Source: Eucommia ulmoides
Lineage: Eukaryota; Streptophyta; Magnoliopsida; Garryales; Eucommiaceae
Direction of reading: 5' to 3'
Assembly (NCBI GenBank): GCA_016647705.1
Contig: CM028327.1
Coordinates: 8,813,726 to 8,877,725 of the forward strand
Length of the DNA stretch: 64,000 nucleotides
Shown: piece by piece, positions 22,795 to 33,905 of the stretch
Position numbering within the stretch: position 1 is the first letter of the stretch
Layout: the number at the start of each line of letters is the position of its first letter
The notes under the pieces: model-generated
The model's database searches: none
Told to the model about the DNA's origin: nothing
The model's input: only the letters and a program-made list of their open reading frames with translations
Position numbers and translations under genes: made by a program

Positions 22795-25046
22795 ATGTCA
22801 AAAATAGTCGCTGCAATGTCCAAGTATGATGGTGTTACAGCAGTTCTACGTCTTGACGGAAAAAGTTCAATAGGAATTGTTGTTGAAAGAATAGTAGAAA
22901 GATGGCCACAAATGTCTGACATCAAGTTTTCCATGACATGTGCTCTCCCAAGGCACCCAAAATGCATGTTATCAGGTCAGAATGATTACTTAGAAATGTT
23001 TTTTCTTGTTGGCCATATGAATGTTAGTTTTTTGAAAATTAATGTGGTGAGGACAGACAGTGATGATGTGGGATCTAGCCATGCATCATCATCTGTGATT
23101 GTATCTTCTAGAACTATTTCAAGTGGAGATACAGATGATGAATTGGATTATATAGGAAGTTATGGTACAATGTTGGGAAAGAATGATAATAAACTAGTAT
23201 TATCGACTGAATGGGCAAAGGGGATACAAAAGGAAGGTCAGAAATTTAGAGGTGGAACAAATGAGTTTAGGATGGTCCTTAGAAAATATGCAATAGAGGT
23301 TGGATTTAATTTTTATTTCTTCAAAAATGATAAGACGCATATAACAGCAACTTGTTCGTTACGAGAGTCAAAGGGTTGTTCGTGGTTTTTCCACGGAAGA
23401 GTGAATCCTGAAAATGGATTCTTTTACATATATGATTTGGTAAATGATCATACATGTGACGCTGCATTCCGGACATTGAAGAACAAAAAGATAAGGTCGG
23501 ATGTTATATCCAGTTGTTTGATTGATGAGATTCTTGAAAATCTGGAAACGAGACCTATTGAAGTTGTTCAAAACTTTAAAAAACAATATGGTCTCGAGAT
23601 AACGTATTGTCATGTGTGGCTTGCTATGGAGAAGGCTAGAAATAGTGTATTTGGAGACCATTCTTCTGCGTATGATCAATTGCGATGGTATGTTGCAACA
23701 TGTATGACGACAAATCCTGGCAGTCATCTTTTGTTGGATTATGACACAGTCACTGGGCATTTCAAACGTATTTTTGTGGCATTTTATGCATGCATATTTG
23801 GGTTCAATTACTGTAGGTCTTTGATATTTTTAGATAGAACTTTTCTAACGGGACGATATAAGAGAACTTTATTGGCTGCATGCACAAAGGATGGCAATCA
23901 AGGTAAAATAATGAATTGTTTTATATCATTTTATATTCAACACAGACTCGTGTTATATTTAACATAACAGTATGTTATATTCAACATAATTTTTTTGTTT
24001 GACAGGAATGTTCCCAATTGCGTTTGCTATTGTTAACGTGGAGAATGACGACAATTGGGAGTGGTTTCTTTTGTAGTTGAAAAAAATTATAGATCCAAGT
24101 CGAGTAATTACCTTTATATCGGACCGCCATAATGGAATTATAGAAGGTATGCGTAAGGTGTTTCCGGATTATCACCATGATTTTTGCTTGGTTCATTTGA
24201 AAATGAATTTAAGGGCAGCAATGTCTAGAAAGAATACAGGGTGGAATGAGTCAATGATCCACAAGCTAAATGGCATAGCATATGCACACAACTTGGATGT
24301 GTACATGATGTTATATGATCAAATAATGGTAGAGGGTGGTGAAAAAGTACAGAGGTTCATGAATGAGTTATCTCCTTTGAATTTTAGTAATGCATTTTTT
24401 AGGAGAAAACGTTATGGGGAGATGTCGTCAAATTTGGCGAAGTGCTTTAATTCTTGGATAGAGGATTATCGGCATTTGCCTGCGATTTTATTGATTGATA
24501 AAATTAGAGTTCGATGGATGGAAGTGATGACGGAGATGAGAGATTTTGCTGAACAAATGAAGGGCGAGATAACACCGTATTGGGAAAAGAAAATGGATGA
24601 AATGATAAGTGAGGGAAGGAAGTGGAATGTAAGCCTTTCAGAGAATGGTGTATTTGAAATAAGTTCATCTCCATCAGTGTTGGTGAACACTACAGATAGG
24701 ACATGTTCTTGCCGCCAATAGGAGTTAAAGGGATTTCCGTGTGTGCATGCAAGCACCTCATTGCAACGAAGTGGTTTTCCTATATATTCATACATTGAGG
24801 ATTATTTCCACACATCATTCTATTGAGAGACGTATTCAAAATGTATATATCCAGTACCAACAATGGAGCGGCCGTTATATTCTGATAATGAATCAATAAT
24901 AATCCCTCCGATGACAAAAAAACAACATGGACGACCTAGAAAAGTAAGAATTCTGTCAAGAGGGGAAATACAAGAAAAAAAAATGTGGGAGGTGTGGGAA
25001 ATATGGACGCCACAATAGGAAAACTTGCAAGACTGTGCTAACTTAA
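22795..25046 (+). pseudogene. MULE (MURA-like) transposase, interrupted by stops
   Basis: The likely start is MSKIVAAMSKYDGVT at 22795. An N-terminal PB1-like region is followed by a MuDR DNA-binding domain (~23230-23480, GCSWFFHGRV, VNDHTC) and a DDE-type core with FLDRTFLTGRYKRTLLAACT and ITFISDRHNGI. A GT-AG intron (23903-24005) keeps the frame. Lesions are TAG at 24074, TAG at 24719 in the SWIM finger (TCSCRQ*ELKGFPCVHA, where Trp is usual), TGA at 24824, and an indel in an A run near 24980 that puts the C-terminal CX2C knuckle (CGRCGKYGRHNRKTC) out of frame. In SSNLAKCFNSWI the usual Glu of the catalytic block is Lys. These are single-base decays of a once complete protein of about 700 residues. 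Confidence 0.9.
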
Positions 25047-25559
25047 AAGATTAGTGTTTTTTTAGAGGAATTTTGTGTTTTTACAGCTTTTTAGATTACA
25101 TTTTTTTTTATTTCATCTGTTTTATTTATTGTAACAGTAAGACATTAATTCATTAAAATTGATAATTCGGTTTGATTTCCAAGATATTCACATACCCATA
25201 TTGCATTCAATACAGTCTTGTTATATTCAACACTATATATAACAAATTCATTAATCAATTGAAATATAGTGGTGTTATATACAACATCATTTTTTTTATT
25301 TTTTTTTTGTATATATCAATTGAAATAAGGAACCATTCAAGAGATCATAATATACTCAAAAAACAAAAACCATATGGTACTTGTCTTGTAGGCCCAAAAA
25401 AAAAAAAAAAACATCAACCAAGTATTGAAAGAATTTTTGGTCTTCATTGTTCGGGTTTTTGATTACGTGCCAAATATGAGTCATAGGTCCAAGTCCTGGT
25501 GCCATCATTCAAAAAATCGCGAACAACTCTTGCTCTTTTCGAATCTAAAGTCTGAAATG

Positions 25560-26325
25560 TTCATGTCTGTATTGATTTGTAATCCATTGCATATTTGTGT
25601 CATGATATGGATCACTACTATTCCGCAATCCACCCTACCAATATTTTTTTAGTAGATCATTAGGATCGTATATATAATAGTTATAACTTGATAGGATGAA
25701 GACAATGTTCCTTACTTAGACGTTCCTTGATCTGGGACATCTTCCATGTTGACGACATTTGGCTATTTTGATGTTGATGCAACGGTTTTTAGTTTTTTTT
25801 ATCAAGAAGACATGAACATATTTCGCCTACATTTTTTTTTATGAATTAGGGGGTGCAGGATGACATATGAATGATATTTTTTTCATAAAATATGATAACA
25901 AACATAAACATATCATTTATGGTGAATACAAATATGATAACATGTTAAATATAACACAATGTCATGTTATATTTAACATCATATGTTTCTTATTGACTGA
26001 AGTACAGATTGCTTGTAAAAGAACAGAGAATATAAATGAAAAATCAAACAACAAAGAATTTTATGAGTAGGGGTTACCATTAGTTTTGCATTTTCATAGA
26101 ACTGATCCACTATACCAGGGCCCCTCAAGTTTATCGAGTTGCAATGTTTCCAAATATCATCATCTCGATCATAGACCAACAATGTCCAGTGACAATTAGA
26201 ACTAGTTGACCCTTGTGTGTTTATGGGGAAGTGGATAAACCTTGCTCCACTAGAAAATACTGAAATGATGTTCGATTCGAGTATTTGTCTCAAGAAATCA
26301 GTGTCATTTGTTTTCACCCATGTCT

Positions 26326-26389
<64 letters not shown>

Positions 26390-29300
26390 CACACACACAA
26401 GGGATTAAAAGTGTGTAAGTTTGATGAGTAGCAATTAGAAAATAATGAAAAATTACAAGTTATCACTTACCCAACAAGCACTGTTTACAATCGCAGATCT
26501 TGCTTGATGATCAGTGCCCAATGATTTCATATGCTAAGTTAGGGTTTGTTGATCATTCCACAACATTTCAGCACAGGCTTTTATAACCTGTGGAAAAATC
26601 ATATCTTGGGGGGCTTATAAATATATGTGTTGAATATAACACGACATATTTGTGATCAAATGAATATAACAATTTTTTTATGAAAAAAAAATGGTAAAAT
26701 GCTTACAAAATTTGTTATTTGTCTTTCGGCAAGGACTTCAATGAAATCAATCATTGAAACTTGTGTCATTAACCACTCTCCGCCCCAAACATATGCGCTG
26801 TTATTTTTTCAAGATAGTACATGAATAAAAAAATTTGGCGTGCAACAAGTAATATATTTTTCTAAGCGATAAATAGATCATGTACCTTGAACCTTCTGTT
26901 TCCAATATGAAAAGAATTTTATTCCAATCATCTTCGCCAATGTAGATTCCAATTGGACAGTCTCTTGGGAGCAATATTTCATTATTACCTTTCTTAGCAA
27001 CAAAAATAAGCATAGGGACATGTCTTCATTTGGCTTTCACCCCTTTAGCAATTGAACTAGGTGTTACCGGGTTACGTATAGAGAGCGTAACCCTTTTAGG
27101 GGGGGCACAAATGGTTGCGGTGAAGTTGCATCTTCTGAAAGCCGTGTTATCTTTTCTCGCTACTGCTCAATAACATTATCTTTGTCGAGCATCTCCATTT
27201 GATAAAATTCACTGATGTGTTCAACTATTTCGTTGTGTTTTAATTTGAGTTCTTCAGTTTGAGTAACTGAATACACAACAGTTTCTATCAAGTGCTCTTC
27301 GATCTTCTTTTTCTCTCCAACAAGTCTTTGTTCTTGGGTCACAACGTGGACTCCAGTCTCCAACAAAATGTCATCTAGATGTCATCTTTCAGCATTCAAT
27401 TTATGAATGACTCCTTGTAATCTTTTAATTTTCTTCTTCATCTTCTCTCGTAGCTCCGCTTTTTTCTCCTTCGCACGTGTTAATTTCTGATTTAGCCTTT
27501 TGTTTTATGCGATCAACACCTTGACATTTGTTGTTTGTGGATGAACATCATCCTCAAAATCTTCATTGATCCGTAGGTCAAAAGATGGGAAGTCATCCAT
27601 TTTTCCTTTGCCCTTACCGACAGGCTCAACATCCATTTTCCTTTTGCCTTTAGCGACAAGCTTTTCATCATCATCAACTTCCTCTATAATAATACCCCTC
27701 TTTATTTGTCTAATTTCTTCTTCCAATTCGCCAACAAAAATCTAGAAAACAAGAAACAATGAGTTTTTACATAACACAATTTGATGTTGAACATAACACA
27801 GTTTGATGTTGAATATAACACAACATACTAACATGTTTTAAATAGCCCTAGTATAACAAATTTTTGGCTAGTTGATGCTGAATGTAACACAACAATTTGA
27901 TGTTGAATATAACACAATTGGATGTCGAATATAACACAACACATATTGACATGTCTTATATAGCACTAATAAAAGAAAGTTTTGCATACCTCTTCACGTT
28001 TAAGGTCAGACAACTTTTGTTTGCTCATTACATCAGCAAGTTGTATCATATCCCATGTTGCCCACCTCGGATGCAGGTGGCTACGGTATGTGATTGAACG
28101 GTCAATCAAAGTTGTGTGCTCACAAAGTCAAAACTGATTTGAAATAAAATTAGTATGGAAGACAAATTCTGTCCAGAGAGAATATAACATCAATAAATAG
28201 GAAACAAATCAACCTGTAATGCAATAGCACACCCTGTGATTGATGATGGATTTTGGTAACCCTTTTCAATTGATGACATCAGCATGCTGTGTATTTTCTC
28301 AGCCCAAGCAAAATTAGACATCGAATGAATGTCGTCTACCAATATTAGATCAGAGACACGACATGTTTGCCCTTTGTTTGCTAGGAAACATGTTGTTAGA
28401 AGGTGGACACGTATAGGACGCACAACGTCTTCATAGTCATCTTTCGTCTTTCCTAGAAGAGCTTCTTTAATCTTTGTTTTAATCTGCACAACACTCAATT
28501 TGTTGTCTTTGAATCCTCGACGGGTTAGAAAAGAATTTTTATCTTGTGTTGCATACCGAGAGTCAATTTGTATAGTACTCGATGTCAACCCAAATAACTG
28601 TTGGACATCGCTGACTCGAAATTGGACAAATGAATTTCCAAGTTTGAAGGCTTTTTTTGCAGGATTGTAGGATTGGATGATAGATGTGATGATGTGGTCT
28701 AACTTATAAAAGTTATCAGGACTCATAAATGGACTGATCGGTGCATTTATGGTTAGCCGAAAAGGAGTTTTTCTCAAAAGGTTTTTGTGATTGTCGTTCA
28801 AATCAATAGTTGCAATAAACCAATATGTTTGGGAAAGGTTTGATCTATATCGAACCGTTTCTTGACCTTTAACGGTGCACTGAAATAGATTGTGGAAAAA
28901 AATAACTTAATAACAAATATTGATAGTGCAAATTCCAAAAGTTGGATGGAAGGAGGGGTTTTTTAAAAGTGAAATACCAAGTGAGGATATTGGAGTTGGC
29001 CGCAACACAAGTTTACCCATTGTTTCTGAATGTTTTTGAGGTTTTGATGGGGAAGCAACAACATGGTGTTCTGACTCTGCGCCTGTGGGTCCACAAACAA
29101 GGAAATCATAACATGTGATGTTATTTATTTTTAAATTTTTATGGAGTGTTTGGGACAATTTCTTTTTGTTTACCTTTAGGTTGCAAAAAAGGTAGTCTGC
29201 AAACAATTTGATATGTCTGACCTGACAATTTTTTAATTTAACACAGATGAAACCCAATTTTTTGGGAGGGTGTTGGGATATATGTTGAATATAACACAAG

Positions 29301-29918
29301 TTCGTGTTATATTCAACACATACGAATTCACAACACAGATTATTGTTTATAGAAAGCAAGTGTTGTGTTACATTCAACATAACCTGTTTTTTTGCCATTT
29401 TGTGAGAAATAAAACGATAAAAGCACCTTTGTCTAATATATTGGAAGAGTCTGACATTTGTCGTTCAAGTTGTTTTTCATTCTCTATGGCAAACAAAAGG
29501 AAAGATGCATTCTGATCAACATGCATGAACGAAATTACAAAAAAAAATAGAGGATATAAAATCGAGATGGTTAAAACAATTCAAACCATTTTTGGAAAAT
29601 AACATTTTCGATAAAGTCATTTTCAGAAAATGAAGAGTCACAAGCACAACTCATGGAGTTTAATTATAATTTTCAGCAAAAATGGCAATGGAAAACAGAA
29701 ATGTCTACCATTTTTTGGACGGAAAACAAACTTGAGTCGGCGACGTGTATGGGATCAACCGCCGTGTTAGGGTTCTTGGTTTTGAAATTCCTTCTTCTGG
29801 TAACCATATTCCTGCCTTTTGTAAAGTAAGAAGGGAGAGATTTAGGGTTTAGTTCGTACTGTGAAATGGAGTAATGGAAATGTTTAGCAGAGTGGAGAAA
29901 GAAGATAGTACTATGCAA
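25560..29918 (-). pseudogene. ULP1-like (C48) cysteine-protease gene carried by the MULE, decayed
   Basis: Read on the minus strand, exon 28214-28879 encodes 222 residues of a DUF1985-like domain (FRVSDVQQLFGLTSSTIQ, FLANKGQTCRVSDLILVDD, GCAIALQ). Exon 27990-28133 continues it but has TGA where Trp is expected (F*LCEHTTLIDRS). A charged coiled-coil region follows (27742 to ~27100) with stops, then pieces with AYVWGGEWLMTQVS (26760-26800) and 26480-26590, again with a stop. Exon 26078-26323 holds the protease His (NCHWTLLVYD), and a last piece near 25650 holds the nucleophile Cys (GRVDCGIVV). The usual Asp of the triad is Asn (KHCNSI). ULP1-like genes are known inside Kaonashi-type MULEs; their function is unknown. 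Confidence 0.75.
26328..26398. repeat. AT microsatellite adjoining a splice acceptor of the ULP1-like gene
   Basis: About 29 AT units followed by ACAC. On the minus strand it lies directly before the acceptor TTTAAG of exon 26078-26323, so length change here could affect splicing of that exon. Confidence 0.85.
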
Positions 29919-30054
29919 ATAGAGAAAATGGATAGACGCTCTTTCAATTCACGTCCTGCAGGTTTGACACTTTGAAAAGTGGCAGTTAAGAGATTGTAAT
30001 CATGTGCGATGCAATGATCATTTGATCATACAATGGACGTGTTGATATACAGGG

Positions 30055-30720
30055 AAGTCATGTGTTATTATCAACACAGTATCATTTTTTTTTAAAATAC
30101 AATTTTTGTTAATATATAGCGAATTACCATGGTTAAGCCAAGATTATACCGTCTTGAATATAACACGGTCTCGTGTTATATTTAACATAGTATCAATTTT
30201 AATTTTTTTTTTAAATTCAATTTTTGTTTATATAAGGAATTATCAGCGGTAAGCCAATATTATACCGTGTTAAATATAATACGGCTTCGTGTTATATTCA
30301 ACATGGTATCAATTTTAATTTTTTTTAAATTCAATTTTGTAGATTATACCCTATTGAATATAACACGGTCTCGTGTTATATTCATCATGGTATCATTTTT
30401 AATTTTTTTTTAAATTCAATTTCTGTTTATACAAGGAATTACCATTTGTTAAGCCAAGATTATACTGTGTTGAATATAACATGGTCTCGTGTTATATTCA
30501 ACATGGCATCAATTTTAATTTTTTTTTTTTAAATTCAATTTTTGTCTGGGTAAGCCAAGATTATACCGTGTTGAATATAACATGGTCTCGTGTTATATTC
30601 AACATGGTATCAATTTTAATTTTTTTTTTAAATTCAATTTTTATCTGGGTAAGCCAAGATTATACCGTGTTGAATATAACACGATCTCGTGTTATATTCA
30701 ACATGGTATCAATTTTAATT
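30055..30720. repeat. Seven-unit tandem array of hairpin-forming palindromes near the MULE right end
   Basis: Units of about 84-116 bp, each holding GTTGAATATAACAC-GGTCTC-GTGTTATATTCAAC or a close variant (14-bp arms, 6-nt loop), then ATGGTATCAATTTTAATT, a T tract, and TAAGCCAAGATTATACC. Right arms begin at about 30062 (degenerate), 30173, 30289, 30373, 30489, 30590 and 30689. The same 14-mer is dispersed through the rest of the element. Confidence 0.9.
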
Positions 30721-31612
30721 ATAGAAAAATAGCCTTAAAACCAAATAACTGGTAGAGGTATTTCGTCGAACACTGTTCATGCATTCTCAGGAGCATTGAC
30801 AAATCACATCCAACCATGTTGAATACAACATGTCTTTCATCATTGTTCAAATATTACAGATTTTGAATTTGTAATCCGTCGAATTTTGAGATTTCGTCTT
30901 TCTTATCTGATCGTTGATTTAGAATCGATTTGTCCATAGTTATTGTCGATTTCGAATATGTGTTCATCGTTCATCGTTCGTCGTGCATATAACTAATTTT
31001 GAGATTTCCAAAAACGTCGTTCGTCGTGCATATGTGTTCGTTTTTTATTATCTGTTCTGATTTTTTCAAATCGATGTGTTTGATGAAATTTCTGCACAGA
31101 TTATGCAATGAATGTCTCTGTTTTTGTTTATTAAACAATGGATTTGGAGTTGTGACGAGGAGTTTTTTCGCAAAAGTAATGGATCTCAGATGAACAGTAA
31201 CGCAGGGGTAAAATTATCCAAAAATGAAAATGACTATTTGGTAACATATTTTTGGAAAAGGTCTATACTGTAGTTTTCTCTTCCTTTCAGGACCATTTGG
31301 TAAGCGCCCCTTAATTTTAAGGGGCATTCGGTGGGATGTCCCTTATTTCACATTTAATTTTAAAAAAATCTAAGAGACAGAAATAAATTGTGTTTTAGTC
31401 CCACTTATTTAAAAAAGGCAGAAGCCCAATACACGAGCACCTGCACACGCAGTTACATATAAATTTTTGTTAGATGTAGCAAATATTATTGTATTTTGTA
31501 AGATATAACTAATTTGTATATAAAAATTTGTTAGATGTAACAAAAATTACACAAAATATATGTAATTAGTCACATGTAACTAAATGTATACAAATACATG
31601 TAACTAATATTA

Positions 31613-33624
31613 TCCGTGTATGAATTCTATTTTTGAATTTAATTTGTTTTAAGTTTTAGATTTAAGATTTCAATTTTGTTTAAGTTATGGATTAAAATTT
31701 GAATTTCGATTATGTCCATAAAAATTTAGATTTTGATAATGTAGGATATTGGATTTCTCAAAATATCTATCTGTTCTCAAAATATCTATTTCTGTTTTCA
31801 AGAAACTTCAAGAACCCATGATTGTTCCTAGGTTTTTGGAATGAAAACAGGAATATGAGAACAGTGTTTTTGTCCAAAAAAAAAAGGAGATATCGATATA
31901 GAGATGACAATTGTTTAGTGTTTCTTTACCAAAGAAATTAAGACTAGAAATTGAAAAGTATTATGATTTCTACTGATTTCATATTCAGTCTGTGAACTGT
32001 TTGAATTAATGTTAAATATTTTATTTACATCATGCGAATGGGTATGAAATGATTAGTGTGTATGTTTTTGTTTCTATTTGGTTTTTAGTTAGGTTATTGG
32101 TATATTGAAGGATTGTTTGATATTATTTTTCATCAAATGGTTGTGTAATTAGATCGGTTGATTTGAACGCAGGGAGTTTGATCAGAGTGGGATCATCACC
32201 AGAAAATGCAAGAAGGTAAATCTTCTCATTCTTTTTTCACAAACGTCTTTATCTTCTAATTCATTGTATCTTTTACTCCCGCTTTATCTCCCTTCGCAAA
32301 CCATATCCGAATCACACCAGCCATCATGCGATGCCAGCCCACCAGCACCATGACATTAGTAGTGAAACTACCACCATTGATGCAATCATGGACAGTCGTA
32401 CCCTAATGAAACTGCACTTCCCTTATCCGTGTATGAATTCTATTTTTGAATTTAATTTGTTTAAAGTTTTAGATTTAAGATTTCAATTTTGTTTAAGTTA
32501 TGGATTAAAATTTGGATTTCGATTATGTCCATAAAAATTTAGATTTTGATAATGTAGGATGTTGGATTTCTCGAAATATCTATCTATTCCCAAAATATCT
32601 ATTTCTGTTCTCAAGAAACTTCAAGAACCCATGATTGTTCCTAGGTTTTTGGAATGAAAACAGGAATATGAGAACAGTGTTTTTGTCCCAAAAAAAAAGG
32701 AGATATCGATATTGAGATGACGATTGTTTAGTGTTTCTTTACCAAAGAAATTAAGACTAGAAATTGAAAAGTATTATGATTTCTACTGATTTCATATTCA
32801 GTCTGTGAACTGTTTGAATTAATGTTAAATATTTTATTTTCTTTTATTTTTATTGAATTTTATTTATTTGCACTTAGCTTTTGAAGTGTTTGATGATTTG
32901 GATATTTGTTGTTGATTCTTTTCTTTGTATAGACACTGAATATTTTTATTTTTATTTTCTAAATTGCACTTTTCACCTTTTATACTTAATTGCACTTTGT
33001 GTCTTAATTTTTTTCTTTCAATATTATAACTTAAAGTTCATGATATTTTTTGATATTTTCCGCATTCAAGCAAGCAAAAAAGACTGATCAATTGGTATGT
33101 ATCTAAAGGCATATTTCTTGGTACTTCTCTTTTGTTCTCATCAGAAATCCATGCAATAGCATTTTCATTTATTTTGTGTTAAAACTTGAGATAGGGAACT
33201 TGATATTGTATAAAGGTACTGTGAAATGGTTCTTTAAATTGTATTGGTTAATGATGTTCTTTAGAAATTGTTCGTGGTCTTCAATTGAATAGGTTGAATT
33301 AATGTTACTTAGCTGTATAGTTTTTGGATATTTCTATTTTATTTAAGCGTATTGCAATCAGTGGCATTGTTGCTCAAAATAGAGTTATTCTTTCATTAGT
33401 TTCTTAATCAAGATTAAACTGCTAACAAATTATGTCTTGCGGTGCATTTGATGACTTTCAAGGTTAAAGTGCTATGTGGATCGGGAGCAATAAGTATTTC
33501 TATATTTTGTTCCCAATTTTTTTATGAGTCACAAATTAAGTATCTAGAAAATTTTGTTGCATTTGTAATACGCATTATTAAATATTTTTTACACCCGTGC
33601 CTTTAGGCACGGGTTATATGCTAG
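31613..33624 (+). mobile_element. Helitron, 2.0 kb, non-autonomous
   Basis: The 3' end is diagnostic: an 8-bp stem, 4-nt loop hairpin CCCGTGCC-TTTA-GGCACGGG (33594-33613), then TTATATG and the terminal CTAG, followed by host T. The 5' end begins TC (TCCGTGTATGAATTC) after host A, giving the expected A^T insertion inside the MITE. There is no RepHel gene. A second copy of the 5' 410 bp starts at 32426, again after A. Short segments flanked by AG and GT (e.g. 32171-32213, ahead of GTAAATC) look like captured exon pieces. Confidence 0.85.
32426..32841 (+). repeat. Second copy of the Helitron 5' end (direct repeat of 31613-32027)
   Basis: About 415 bp nearly identical to the first 415 bp of the Helitron, starting with the same TCCGTGTATGAATTC. 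The two copies are separated by about 400 bp of unique sequence and share one 3' end. Confidence 0.9.
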
Positions 33625-33905
33625 TGTAATTAATATTATATAAGTACCTATAACAAAAAATACACAGATATATGTAAATATATAATAATTATTAAATTGT
33701 AACTAATATTAGTTACATCATACATATAACTAATATTCACTATAATACGAATTTACTCACCAAAATTCTCTTAAAATCCTTGCAATACCTGTACATGCGG
33801 GAAAACTTAAGTTGAATCCAACTTAAGGGACTAAATCAAAACTTATATCTTGAGCGGGATTTTTTTTAAATTAGGTATGTTATTTGGGACTTCCGTACAA
33901 TTATC

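Larger units (their letters stand above)
21541..31313. mobile_element. Mutator-like element (Kaonashi-like MULE), ~9.8 kb, carrying transposase and ULP1-like genes
   Basis: The left terminal region (about 21555-21690) and the complement of the right terminal region (about 31215-31310) share AATGGTCCT, TGTTACCAAANAGTC and GGANNATTTTNCCC in the same order, consistent with long, diverged terminal inverted repeats. Copy B (45.0 kb) lacks it. It contains a MURA-type transposase gene on the plus strand (22795-25046) and a ULP1-like gene on the minus strand (about 25560-29918). A 14-nt motif, GTTGAATATAACAC, and its complement recur throughout. Exact ends and a 9-bp target duplication were not fixed; TTAATTTAA (21526) and TTAATTTTA (31314) are candidates. 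Confidence 0.8.
31320..33905. mobile_element. CGGTGGNAAGTCCCTTATTT MITE (copy A), split by a Helitron
   Basis: The left half (31320-31612) and the right half (33625-33905) match the MITE at 45761-46440 (opposite orientation) and 59495-59835. Shared words are GTCCCTTATTT, TGTGTTTTAGTCCC, CAATACACG, and TATTTGGGACT at the far end. It has no coding capacity and adjoins the MULE right end. Confidence 0.7.

Noticed and set aside
25979..26408. ORFs with long Tyr-Ile repeats at the AT microsatellite
   Set aside because: The repeated part is the translated microsatellite. Only the 82 residues of the minus-strand ULP1-like exon (26078-26323) are meaningful.
30055..30720. Regularly spaced palindromic repeats resembling a CRISPR array
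   Set aside because: The host is a plant nuclear genome, the spacers are themselves repeats of one another, and no cas genes exist. It is a transposon-internal tandem repeat.
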